Assembly: GCF_000787575.1 (NCBI RefSeq)
Contig: NW_012236492.1
Coordinates: forward strand, 62,001-126,000
DNA from: Acytostelium subglobosum LB1
Lineage: Eukaryota; Evosea; Eumycetozoa; Acytosteliales; Acytosteliaceae
Direction: 5' to 3'
Length of the DNA stretch: 64,000 nucleotides
In this document: piece after piece, positions 1 through 11,965 of the stretch
Layout of the letters: each line of letters begins with the position of its first letter
How positions within the stretch are numbered: position 1 is the first letter of the stretch
Translations under genes and position numbers: made by a program
Notes under the pieces: generated by a model
Database searches by the model: none
The model's input: only the letters and a program-made list of their open reading frames with translations
Told to the model about the DNA's origin: nothing

Positions 1-178
1 ATTGTGTACACGAAGAAGAACATGTTGATCTTTGCCCCAAACTAATTAGTTGTTAGACATAACGTACATTCTTTATTCACTTCTATCATAATATAATATT
101 ATCCTATTATATGATTCAATCATATAATTAACATACACTTCAAGATTATTAATACCATTATCCTTTACTACTACTTCA

Positions 179-278
179 NNNNNNNNNNNNNNNNNNNNNN
201 NNNNNNNNNNNNNNNNNNNNNNNNNNNNNNNNNNNNNNNNNNNNNNNNNNNNNNNNNNNNNNNNNNNNNNNNNNNNNN
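179..278. other. 100-N scaffold gap
   Basis: Exactly 100 Ns, the usual size of an assembly gap of unknown length. A run of nine Cs follows directly (279-287), which suggests that a low-complexity tract stopped the assembly. The rest of 1-675 holds AT-rich sequence with CA and TCAA repeats and the leader of the first gene; I see no gene there. Confidence 0.95.
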
Positions 279-675
279 CCCCCCCCCACTCTATCCATGG
301 TGTGAGTGTGATCACAATCAATCAATAGATCCAAACACACACACACATATATCACCCCCTTTAACAATCAGTTATTTCTAGCATTGTTATTTGATCAAAC
401 ATACCCCAAGACTCAGTTCATAGCCATCATCTGATCATATAATATTGATCAATCAATATCGAGGCAGCTGATACAATCACACACCATCACACACCACCTT
501 TTAATTCAAATTAATGTGCACCATTCCAGTTTCCAGCTCACTCCCTCCTTAATCAATCAATCAATCATTGATACTAACATCATTTCATTCATTCAATCAA
601 TCAATCAATCAATCAGTCAATCAATTATATATATTTCTCAGATTTTAATAATTTATTCAAACTATAACAATAATA

Positions 676-1647
676 ATGAGCCAAGAAGAATTGGATGCTC
701 GTGAGGAGGCTCGTTTGAGCCGTGCATTGGCTGGAAAGGTTCCAAGCCAGAGCCAGACCAAGTCTAATGGAAGAGTACAATCATGGGCTCCTGTGGTAAC
801 AAAGCCAGTTGCCACATTGCCAGTGAACTACTCGGGCACTGCCACTGGAGGTGGTGTGGACACCGCCTCACCCTATGCCAACAACGTCAACGTTCCAATA
901 TCCGATGAGAAGCTACGCCAAGAGCAAGCACGTCTAAAGAAGTGGGGTTTGGACTCTGCCACCAACGGTGCCACCAATGGATCATCAGTGGACCATTCTC
1001 ACTCTTCAAACGAGTCCACACCACTCGTGTCGCCAAGCACTCATTCTCAGCATGTTGACTCGACACCCATCGTCTCAAACATCGATGGCACAACGAACGA
1101 GGATAAGATACGTCAGGAGCAGGCTAGACTTAAGAGATGGGGATTCAACATTGCAGCGCCAACACCAACACCAACCAGCAGCATCTACCCCAATGGTACA
1201 ACATCAAACACAAGCTCAAACTCCAGCTCGATCGTGTCCCCACCAGCAGCCTCATCAGTACCAGCGTCACCATTCGCCAATGGACAAGCCAACCACGTGG
1301 CCTCGCAATATGGACTTGATGTCCAGGTCGTGCTGCCCTACCTGACCAGGATCATATCGGCGGGCAAGTCTGTCAAGTTAATCCTCCACAAGAAGTCATC
1401 CAACCACGACGTCGCCATAGCCATTATGCTCGATCTTGTCAAGGAGTCTGCAGAGTTTGGTCTGCAGCTGCCCAACGACCTACCCATTTCCTTTGATATC
1501 TCTCAAGCCTCTGCTCGTCTAGCTGTTGCCGTCAATGAGCTGGTCAATGCCGGAGCACATCAAGCCGACCAAATCAAGATCCAACACCTCTACGAAGACA
1601 TCCAAGCACAAGTTGGACTGCTCTACCTAGCTGTCACTGCAAACTAA
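676..1647 (+). CDS. Unrecognised protein with repeated R-Q-E-Q-A-R-L-K motifs
   Basis: A 323-residue single-exon protein that I do not recognise. The first ATG (676) is preceded by an AT-rich leader, and a charged start (MSQEELDAREEARLS) follows at once. Two copies of a motif, KLRQEQARLKKWGLD near residue 80 and KIRQEQARLKRWGFN near 146, are joined by Ser/Thr/Asn/Pro-rich linkers. A shorter echo (REEARLSRAL) lies at the N terminus. The last 110 or so residues are free of low complexity and look like a compact helical domain (GLDVQVVLPYLTRII through the C terminus). The pattern of short repeated linear motifs joined to one folded domain would suit an adaptor or scaffold, but that is inference. 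It is followed by TCAA repeats and an AATAAA signal. I see no signal peptide and no membrane segment. Confidence 0.75.
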   Translation: MSQEELDAREEARLSRALAGKVPSQSQTKSNGRVQSWAPVVTKPVATLPVNYSGTATGGGVDTASPYANNVNVPISDEKLRQEQARLKKWGLDSATNGATNGSSVDHSHSSNESTPLVSPSTHSQHVDSTPIVSNIDGTTNEDKIRQEQARLKRWGFNIAAPTPTPTSSIYPNGTTSNTSSNSSSIVSPPAASSVPASPFANGQANHVASQYGLDVQVVLPYLTRIISAGKSVKLILHKKSSNHDVAIAIMLDLVKESAEFGLQLPNDLPISFDISQASARLAVAVNELVNAGAHQADQIKIQHLYEDIQAQVGLLYLAVTAN

Positions 1648-1746
1648 GTCGAGTGTGTGCCACATCCATACAATCAATGAAATCAATCAATCAATCAATC
1701 AATCAAACATTGTGCATAAACTGTAAAGATAACAAATAAATTATTA

Positions 1747-1923
1747 TTATTTATTAAGTCCACTCCATCTTGTATCAGAATCGACGAGGTTGCCGACTTG
1801 AGGAGCCACAAGTAGTACTACTACACCACCTGTCAAGTCGTCAATAGTATTGTCTAAAGACCTTTTAGTTAATGATGATTGATCCATTTGACTATGGGAT
1901 GCTGTGGATATGTTGTTAGTCAT
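1747..1923 (-). CDS. Possible small hypothetical protein
   Basis: An open frame of 58 codons starting at an ATG (1923) whose surroundings look dictyostelid and ending in AATAAATAATAAT. The C-terminal half has an odd hydrophobic stretch (GGVVVLLVAPQVGNLVD). It lies only about 40 bp from the divergent MRH-like copy starting at 1964, leaving little room for two promoters. It resembles no family I know. It may be a real small gene or a chance frame. Confidence 0.25.
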   Translation of the reverse strand: MTNNISTASHSQMDQSSLTKRSLDNTIDDLTGGVVVLLVAPQVGNLVDSDTRWSGLNK

Positions 1924-1963
1924 TATATTACTACAACGTTGTAGCCTATAACATAAAAGAATA

Positions 1964-2726
1964 ATGAAGTTGACTATTTGTGTCCTCCTGGTGCTCATTG
2001 CTTGTCCTTTGCTGCTGGACATCTTTCAAACTGTCAATTCAAAGATGGTGAATCTATATACGACTTCTCACCCATGTATGTATTATGATTGATTGATCGA
2101 TTGATCTATTAATATTGATTGAATGATTGATTGACACTCATATCTACATCATCATCATAATAGGCACAACAACTACACCCAGTATTCCTACACCAACACA
2201 TCCAAAACCAGCACAGTATGTATTTTATAAGCAATGATTATGATGATGATCATCCCTCAATCTAATGGATTGGACATTGTATCACTAACATTCAATCAAT
2301 CAAACATAATATAGTACTACTTCAACATTTGTGGAACTGCACAGATCTGTACACAGAGGGCCAACAACATTGACTCTGCTGCTTGCCAAATGACTGGCAC
2401 CAACTACTTTGACTGTGGTCATTTGAAGACTGCCACATGGAGGGGATTATGTATGTTTAATGAATCAATCATTCGTTCAATCAATCAATCACTCAATCAA
2501 TCAACTAACAATATATAATACTACAACAGTAAACGGCGTAAGCGGTGCTCAGGTCACTTACAAGGAAGGGTGCTGCTCCAAGTCAATCAGACAAACTACT
2601 CTCATTCTGCAGTGCAGTACGAGAGAAACCACTGTCGTTTCGGCCGGAGAGATTCAACCATGCGTCTACGCCATCACTGTTAACAGCAAGCTCGCTTGCC
2701 CAACCAACGGTACCATGTACGATTAA
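1964..2726 (+). pseudogene. Truncated MRH-domain receptor copy with a frame break in exon 1
   Basis: A four-exon copy of the MRH (mannose-6-phosphate receptor homology, Atg27-like) gene found intact at 41.7-42.8 kb on the other strand. Introns follow about 2075, 2215 and 2450, each with a GTATGT donor. The signal peptide (MKLTICVLLVLIA) is readable, but the mature segment matching the paralog (CQFKDG...YDFSPM) is in another frame, so about one base is missing near 2005. Exons 2-4 keep the MRH core (YYFNICGTAQICTQ, IRQTTLILQC, GEIQPCVYAI, SKLACP). A stop comes directly after the MRH domain, so the Thr-rich stalk, membrane segment and sorting tail of the paralog are absent. It is probably a dying duplicate. 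A sequencing error in exon 1 would instead leave a soluble MRH protein. Confidence 0.7.
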
Positions 2727-2809
2727 ATAAGTGGAACAATGAATGCATTCCTTGGATCGAGATGGAAATGGTTGGTCTAGGGAAGTTGTTGGCAACGATG
2801 TTATTTTGA

Positions 2810-3421
2810 TTAACTAATGATACAGAGAGAGGGCTTTGGTTTGGACCTCTCTTCCAATAAGGCCTTGACACCATTGACGAGAATGTCTTTCAAATGATCA
2901 AGTTGGAGATCTGAACACTCCAATATTCCGCCATAAATGATTCCTTTGAACTTAATGGCAGATCGTTCGGTATTGACAATATAATCATTCTGCAGTGTTG
3001 GACCAAGAATGTTTGTTGGACATCCTACGATATAGAATAGAGGCTTCTTACTAACGTAATGTACGACTCGAGGATAATACTTTGTGAGGTAAATGTAAAT
3101 ATCTCATGTTTGGTCTGTTGCTTGCATCATCAGTGTATGAATGTGTTGGGTATGTTTGTTTGTTGTTACCTGTGTTATCATTGAATCCAAAGAGTGTCCC
3201 ACCTGGGGATTGAAGCATAGAAGAATGATATCGGCATCGATTAGAGTGGATTGACACTTGGGATAGTAGTTATCAACTTGTGTCGTGTCGACCAATGTGA
3301 TGTTGTGTATTGTATCATCCACTGTAAGCTTGTGACTCTGTTCACAGTATTCCATAGACCTCGTCTTTCCAATTTCTCCAATGATCACCACTTTGATTGG
3401 TGGCACTTCAAGTCCACTCAT
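2810..3421 (-). CDS. Degenerate Rho-like GTPase with CAAX box, copy A
   Basis: Two exons (3170-3421 and 2810-3079) joined in phase 0 give 173 residues. The fold order of Rho GTPases is readable: PPIKVVIIG (strand 1), DADIILLCFNP (strand 4), YYPRVVHYVSKKPLFYIVGC (helix 3 and strand 5), a final helix, and a C-terminal CIIS prenylation box. The nucleotide-binding motifs are damaged. The P-loop is short (GEIGKT instead of GxxxxGKT), the switch I loop is nearly absent, DTAGQ is replaced by VDTTQ, and TKxD by CPTN. It is therefore a membrane-tethered pseudo-GTPase or a strongly altered GTPase. The frame is open throughout, which argues for function. A tandem twin lies about 100 bp upstream, and the gene converges on the MRH copy 83 bp away. 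Confidence 0.7.
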
Positions 3422-3522
3422 TGTTTTGTGATTGATATTATTATTACTATTCAACCAAATTGATCAAAAGAGTAGAGTGGTCCAAATTCAAACATTGTTC
3501 CACTTATTTAATTATATGGAGA

Positions 3523-4125
3523 TTAACTAATAATACAGAGAGAGGGATTTGGTTTGGACCTCTCCTCGAGTAAGGTCTTGATACCTTGGATGAGAATGTC
3601 TTTGTAATGGTCAAGTTGGAGATCTGAACACTCCAAGGCACCACCATAAATGATTCCTTTGAACTTGTTGGCGGCTTGAACAGTAAAGTCAAAATAACGC
3701 TGCAGCTTAGGATCAATATAGTTTGTTGTAGGACAGCCTACGATATACAATAGAGGCTTCTTACTAACGTAATGTTCTACTCGAGGATAATACTTAGTGA
3801 GGTAAAGATAAACGACTCATGTTTGGTCAGCGTGCTGGCATCTTCAGTGTGTGCGTTTGTTTGTTGTTGTTACCTGTGTTAGCATTGAATCCAAAGAGTA
3901 GACCATCTGGGGATGGAAGAACAATAGAATGATATCGGCATCTCTGAGAGTAGATTGAGACTTGGGATGGTAGTTATCAATTTGTGTCGTGTCGACCAAG
4001 GTGATTTCGTGCACCTTATAATCTACGGTAAGCTTGTGACTCTGTTCAATGTATTCCATAGACCTCGGCTTTCCAATTGATCCAATGATCACCACTTTGA
4101 TTGGTGGCACTTCAGGTCCACCCAT
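3523..4125 (-). CDS. Degenerate Rho-like GTPase with CAAX box, copy B
   Basis: Tandem twin of the neighbouring gene: exons 3874-4125 and 3523-3792, an 81-bp intron at the same place, the same 173-residue length and the same C-terminal CIIS box. The start is PEVPPIKVVIIG. The P-loop is more degraded than in copy A (GSIGKPRS, so the Ser/Thr after Lys is gone), the DTAG position reads VDTTQ, and the TKxD position reads CPTTN. The final third (YYPRVEHYVSKKPLLYIVGC, IKTLLEERSKPNPSL) is well kept. Known Rho proteins cycle GTP and bind membranes through the prenylated tail. Here only the membrane-anchoring part looks intact, so a decoy or scaffold role is my inference. Confidence 0.7.
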
Positions 4126-4291
4126 TGAGTTGTGTATGATTGATTGATTGATTATAACTAGTCAACTTTCAATCAAAATGATCAAAAGTGTGGTCCACCA
4201 ATCAACATAGATACGTCCGGAAAACATCAACTACTGGTGGCATCCACCTAGGTTGGAGTTACATTACAACATATATAATACTGGTACTATT

Positions 4292-7200
4292 TTATTCATT
4301 TGTGGTCGGTGGTGGAGACGACTGGAGTTGATCACCAATGTTGCTGCTGCTATTGTTGTTACTGTTGCTCGCAGCTGGAACCAGTGGCGGTGATGCCGTG
4401 ACCATTCCTTCCTTGATACAATCACTAGAGATGAAGTAGGGCGACAGCGTTGACTTGAGCTGCTCCTTCACCGCCTCGGACGTCTCGGGTGAGAGTGTGA
4501 TCGATTGGATCTTGATGTCGGATGACGCGATTGATTTACACGTGTCGTCCAGCATGAGTGAGAGCGACCACTCAAACTCATACTGCTCCTTGTTGTCGGT
4601 TGATCTGGACTTTTGTCTCTTGCGATGTCGCACAACAATGTTGTTTGTTTCGTTGCGCTCGACCTCGATGCGCCATCCACCCTGTGCGTCCATGAACTGG
4701 AGACTCTTGGCTATTTTCAGTGTCAGCTCAATGACCGCAGGCGCAATGATGGCCTGGTTGCAACACTTGAGCGCGTTGACCACCTTGCTCTCTGCTCCGA
4801 CCACTTCCTCAAGATAGCGGAGCAGGTCGCGCTTCACATCCGCATCGCCAGGTGTCGTAAAGGGAATATATGTTTGATAGGACTTGTCCAGACGATCGAG
4901 ATGCTCTGCCAGCGGTGTCTCGGGCGTGGGCACGTCCGAGTCGTTCAACATCAGCTTGGCCAGTGATTGCACCACTGCATGTATATCAGTCACCTTGCTT
5001 CCAGTGTTGATGGCCTGCTGGCCAATGGTGAAGAAGCAGGCCAGTCTGGGCAGGTCGATGCCAGTCGAAGTTTGTGCCAGTGGCTTGGCAAACGTCTTGG
5101 CGATGTTCTCCTGCCAGGTGACTTGGGCAAGGTCGTCCGCAGCGGGCACGGTGAAGCGCTTGTTCTTGGATTGGGGAGGAGGTTCGATCTTTAGCGACCA
5201 CTCTGCCAACAGGTCCATGTTGGGTGCGTTCAACTCTTGGAACTGGAACAACAGCTTGGTGGCCTTGATCGGGTAGGCCCTCTGTTGCAGCTTCTGCATC
5301 TCAGATACCATTAAAAAGGTGTGGCGCAGCTTGTCTACATTGATATGTGCGCCATCCGCTGTCTTGGTTGGCATGGACGTGTCGAACTGTTGCAACAACG
5401 ACTTGATCGTCGCAAAGTGTGGTACACATGGTGTGCCCAATGCGCCAACGATCTGTTGGTAGGAGTTGGCGTGAAGCTTGAGCCATGGCGACAGAAGATT
5501 ATTGAGATTGTTCAGTTTGGTCACTGTGTCCTTGGGCACAGCATCCCATGAGGCCGTCAATCGCTTGATGTGATGGTTGTTCAGCGCGTTCAATATGGCG
5601 ATTGCCACATTGAAGTTGCACAGGTCCGTGCAACAGATGGTAGCAACCTCCACCATGAGACTGATGGTCATCACTCTCTGTATCTTGTCCTCCACCTGTA
5701 GGATCTCGCCCATGGTCCATTGCGTCCATTCCGCCGAGCGCTTGATCGCCTTGGTGAGATTGGGTGACATGGGCGCGTCGACGCTGCCCTGCACCAAGCG
5801 CACCCAGTCGCTGGATCGAAGGTTGGCAAACACCTGGAAGTCGGCCAGTGTCGCTTGCTCAGCGATCTCTGTGGCAATGAGTGCCTGGTCCTTGCCCGAC
5901 GTGCACATCAGAAGCAGGTTGTCGAATGAGCCACTGCCCTTTCTGCTGTGGAAGTGCTTGGGCACCTTGAGGATGTCTGAAAAGGCAAAGGCCTTGTTGG
6001 ACAGACGGCTGCTAAGTGCTGCCTCGAGATGCGGGAAGCCCTTGAGGATCTTTTGCGACAGCTTCTTGTCCTCCCTGAGCTCGCGGTAGCAGTAGTCCAC
6101 CCAGAGCTTGACGGCCTCGCTGATCTTCTCCTCCTTCTTGGAGGAACGCGTCTTCTTCCACTTCTTCTTGGACGACTCTATATGGTTCTCCTTGTAGAGC
6201 GCGATCAGCTTGTCCACCAGGTCGTTGGGCGTGATGAACAGGTTGTGCGTGACAAAGAACACCAGACTAAAGTAGGCGTCGCAGTGGTGGTAGAAGAGGT
6301 CGGTGGCCTTGTCCACCAGCTTGTCGATGGTTGCCTCGCTCACGAGCAGCTTGCCATCCTCGTTCTTGAATACAATGTCTGGGTCCTTGGCCTCGGTGAA
6401 GAGGTAGTCCAGGTTCTCAATGATGATTCGCAGGGACTCTTCGCGCAGCGCCATGTTGGAGTTGGCCAGCTTAGCGTCGGCTGGACGGAAGAAAGTCGGT
6501 CCAAACGTGCTGGCCAGGATGGTGATGGTCTGCGCCTTGTTGGTCGCCTTGTTCACGTACTTTTGTGTGAGGAACGTCACAAACAGCTGCAGGAAGTTCC
6601 TGCGCAGAATGGACAGTGACCAAATGAGCGATCGCAGATCCTGTAGCTTCACCTCGGGCTTGGTGATGTCGTGGATGTCCAGCAGATTGTTGTAGAACTT
6701 GGTGTTGAACAGTGGCTGTGGCAGCTCGGCAAAGAACATTCGTAGCAGCCCGCCTACTACACGTGGGCTGTTAATCTTGGAAAAGTCGATCTGGGTCTCG
6801 TCAGCTGAGGCGCGAACGCCCTTGACTATTGGGTCGAGATGTGCATCCTGGAAGATCATGGCCACATCAATAATATCAAAGTTGGTCAAGAACGTCAAAG
6901 CTGATGAGATAAACTGCGGCAGGCCATCATCGACTGCAAACAACTTGGTCAATCTGACTCTAAATACTCCTGTTGATTGATTGTTTGATTGGTGAGTGAG
7001 TGAGACTGAGGCCTTTGGATTGCGTACTCAATGATACATACTTGGAACAGACTCAATCTCTACAACATTCTTGATCTTTGATTCGTTGACTGGCGGAGCC
7101 TTTGTCGCATTGGTCTCGATTGTAGATGACTTTTTGGAGCCACTTGATGCTGATAATGAACGTTGCTTCTTCTCTTGCGTCTTTTGTGCCTTGTCCNAAC

Positions 7201-8300
7201 TTCTTCTTGTCGCGTTTCTCCTGCTTGAGTCGCTCCTTCTCTGTCTTGTCCACCTTGGTCTTCTCCTTCTTTGGCTTCTTGTCCTTGCTTTCCTTTGGTG
7301 GTTTGTCAGAGGATGGAGGCGTTCCGCTGAGCTGCCCCGCGTCCGCCTTGTCCTTGGACGAGATGGACTTGGAGGCAGACTTGGGCAGGATCGATCGCTT
7401 TGGTGAGTTCTTGGGCGTGGTCTTGGGAGGCGTGATTGGCACGGCCGATGGATGGTTGACGTTGAGCGGCTCGGTCTGGTGGAACTGCATGCGAATGGGT
7501 GAGTCGGAGGGAAGCGTGTGTTGAGTTGGGTGGTGCAGGTCTGCGTGGGCTGCTGGCGGGACGGCCGCTGTGGTCTGAATGGTGGGTGTTTGATCGGACA
7601 GGTCGAAGCGTCCTTCAAGCTCCGAGACATTCTTTATCATGTCCTCGCTGTACTCATCGTCCGAGATCTCCTCTGCGCTGTCCAGATCACTGGACGACGA
7701 GTCCTCGACTGAGCCCGATGACGAGACATCGGCAGCCTGATCAAGTAGCACTGGTTGCATCATCTGATCGTCGTCCAACTTCACAGTCTGGACGGCATTC
7801 TTTAGTTGCTGTAGCTGATCATCGACAACAGATGGCGCATGGCCATCCTTTTGTGATTGATCATCGGATCTTGTCTCGGCCACTGTGCCCGTGGCTGTCT
7901 GTGGCGCCAGAGCATCCGATAATGATTGAGTGGATGTTGATGGCGAGGTGGATGTGGATGTTGATGTGGTGGTTGTTGTTGAAGTGGTGGATGGATGACG
8001 CGGCATTGACGCCTCGAGCGTGACACTTGTGCGGACATTAATGACGGACTTTCTGTAGTTGGACTTTGATTCAGAGTCGTCTTTGATCTCGATGGCCTTC
8101 TTCTTCCAAAAGTCAAAGGCATCGGTGACATTCTGCTCATCCCATTCGACCTGGCCCTTCTGTTCGTCCTCAGGGTCAGGAGGAGGTTTGAGCATTGTAA
8201 ACTTCTTTGCCACTGGTGCACTTTTGCTAACGATCGCAGCATTCTTCTTCTCGACCGTCTTCCAAAACTGCATTGCAGAGAATGTCTCTGTATCTGCCAT
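4292..8300 (-). CDS. RhoGAP-RasGEF fusion protein
   Basis: Two exons, about 7042-8300 and 4292-6976, give roughly 1,310 residues. The first 420 residues are low-complexity (Ser/Thr/Lys-rich, poly-Lys-Glu near the end). A RhoGAP domain follows (VFRVRLTKLF, GLPQFISSALTFL, LLRMFFAELPQPL, ILASTFGPTFF), then a RasGEF N-terminal domain (LVSEATIDKLVDKATDLF) and a CDC25 catalytic domain (LIATEIAEQATLADFQVF through CVPHFATIKSLLQQFD). A further C-terminal domain is only seen as conserved-looking (YEFEWSLSLMLDD). The usual GAP arginine finger (GIFR) reads MIFQ, and other GAP contact residues differ, so GAP catalysis is doubtful while GEF activity on a Ras protein is likely. A single N at 7196 is a surplus base: dropping it restores the frame (KKLDKAQKTQ). 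Confidence 0.85.
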
Positions 8301-9166
8301 TCCTCTCTTTCTCTCTCTCTTTCACTCCTCTTCTCCTTTGTATATGTATGTATATATATATATGAATATGTATGTATGTATCTGCTGCTCCTCAAACTAC
8401 TACTTTCTAGAAATGTACATTCAATCTAGTAGTGTCAGTCTTTCAAGTTCAATCAATCAAATCAATCAACAATCAAACATCAACTCACCTACAATGGGTA
8501 TATCTCTGTCTGTCTATCTATTTGTTTAAACGAATGTTAAAAGTAGTACAGTGAATGACACTATCAATCAATCAAACACACAAACAAAGGTATACACACA
8601 CTCACATACACAATACAAGTCAATCCAATAAACAATAATAATAATAAAGTGTTTTGATCAACTTGAATTCAAATAATATGATTGAGATGGGGTCGAGGGG
8701 TAAAAGTTCGATCAGGTGACCGAGAGATGAAGTCAATCGTATGTGTAAGTATGATTGGGGCTTTCATTAATCAAGTTGTTGAAGTAGTTAACTACCTTAA
8801 GGTTGTTGTTGTTGTGTTACATCTAATAATAGTCTAGACCGGGAAATTATTACTATTCTTTGCAAAATGCCATTGTTAAAATCTAATCAATCATATCTTA
8901 TTTGAATAATGTTGTGTGTATAAAGACTATCTTAGACTCAAAAATTGACAATGACATCACCACCAATTGATTGATTGACATAATCATCCAAGTAGATAGG
9001 AGTCAGTCAAACATAACTTGTCCTTCTTGAAATTGACCAACCTTGAACATTGAACTTCTTCAAACAAACACCCCAAATATAATTCAGAACCTCACTCTTC
9101 ATTGTGGTTTAATTTAACAATTCAACATTTATAACAAATAACTAAATATATATATATTTAAAACAT
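8301..9166. other. Intergenic region between divergent genes
   Basis: Shared upstream region of the RhoGAP-RasGEF gene (leftward) and the PRPP-synthetase-like gene (rightward). It holds AT-rich leaders, TATG and TCAA microsatellites and an AATAATAATAAT run near 8635. No further gene is visible. Confidence 0.6.
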
Positions 9167-10190
9167 ATGATTGACTCGATAAAGGTCTTGTCGGGCACTG
9201 CCCATCCAGAGTTTTCCGAGCTCATCTGCAAGCATCTGCATGTTGAGCTTGGAAAGTGCACTTGCAACAAGTTCTCAAATGGAGAGACGGGAGTGCTTAT
9301 ACAGGAGTCAATTCGATCGCGAGATGTCTATATCGTACAGCCTACATGCTCTCCCAACGTCAACGATAATATAATGGAGTTGTTGGTGCTCATTGACGCG
9401 GTGCGTCGATCGTCCGCCAAGTCAATCACCGCCGTCATCCCATACTATGGATATGGCAAGCATAACCGCAAGGAGATGTCACGAGAGCCAATCACAGGCA
9501 AGCTAGTTGCCAACATGCTCGAGGTGGCCGGTGTCAATCGTGTGATCTCAATGGATTTGGAGGCCAGTCAGATACAGGGATTCTTCAACATACCCGTGGA
9601 CAACCTGTATGCTGAGCCATTGATAGTCAAGTATATCGAGAAGAACATCAAGGGCGATCGTGTCGTAGTGTCGCCCTCTGTCGATGGTGTCAAGCGTGCC
9701 AAGCTCGTCTCTGACAAGTTGAACTGTGACCTCGTAATCCTCGATCGACAGGCCAAAGAAGAGAGCGACAATGACATGCTACTCGTTGGAGATGTAGTAG
9801 ATAGAGTGGCAGTAATCATTGGAAGTGTTGCAGATACATGTGGTATGTTCAGATTGATTCATTCGTTCATTGATCAATCCACTCACTCCTTCATTCAATC
9901 AATCAACAGAGACATTGGCTTTGGCAGCTTCAGTGTTGAAGAGGCATGGAGCAACAAAGGTATATGCGTTGGTTTCACATGGCGAGCTCAGTGGCAACTC
10001 GATTGAAACATTGAACAACTCAGAGTTGGAGGAATTGGTCATCACAAACTCCATTCCAGTGAAGCATAAGCTGGAACAAAGCGCAAAGATCAAGGTAATC
10101 AATGTGGCGCCAATGTTCTCAGAGGCCATCAGGAGAATCGTCCATGGAGAGTCTGTAACAGCCACCTCATCCAAGTTTGTCATCCTCTAA
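9167..10190 (+). CDS. PRPP synthetase-like protein lacking catalytic motifs
   Basis: Exons 9167-9842 and 9910-10190 give 318 residues, the normal length of ribose-phosphate pyrophosphokinase. The family is obvious (KFSNGETGV, REPITGKLVANMLEVAGV, IQGFFNIPVDNLYAEPLI, SEAIRRIVHGESV). Known PRPP synthetases make PRPP from ribose-5-phosphate and ATP for nucleotide synthesis. Here several active-site segments are altered: the metal/ATP histidine of DLHASQ is Glu (DLEASQ), SPDAGGAKR reads SPSVDGVKR, the ATP loop RQDKKDKSR reads GKHNRKEMSR, and the PRPP loop VDDMxDTCGT reads IGSVADTCET. That fits a regulatory, PRPP-synthetase-associated subunit like mammalian PRPSAP rather than an enzyme. The intron contains ATTG and CAAT repeats. 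Confidence 0.9.
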
Positions 10191-10361
10191 GAGCAAGAGG
10201 AATAGGATGACCTCAATTGGATAGATCGATCACTCTGAGATGGCAATAGTCTCAACCCCTTCATTCATTCAATTAGTCAATGTCGCTGTGATGATGCCTT
10301 GGTTGTTGAGGATGAATAAACTTAATGTTGATAAAGATATTAATCAATGGAGGTGGCTAGG

Positions 10362-11965
<1,604 letters not shown>

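Noticed and set aside
6029-6619. Long plus-strand open frames inside the RhoGAP-RasGEF gene
   Set aside because: They are antisense shadows of GC-rich coding sequence, as are similar frames inside the mannosidase, YJU2 and karyopherin genes.
8700-8745. Possible tRNA around AAGTTCGATCAGG
   Set aside because: No cloverleaf can be drawn; the stems do not pair.
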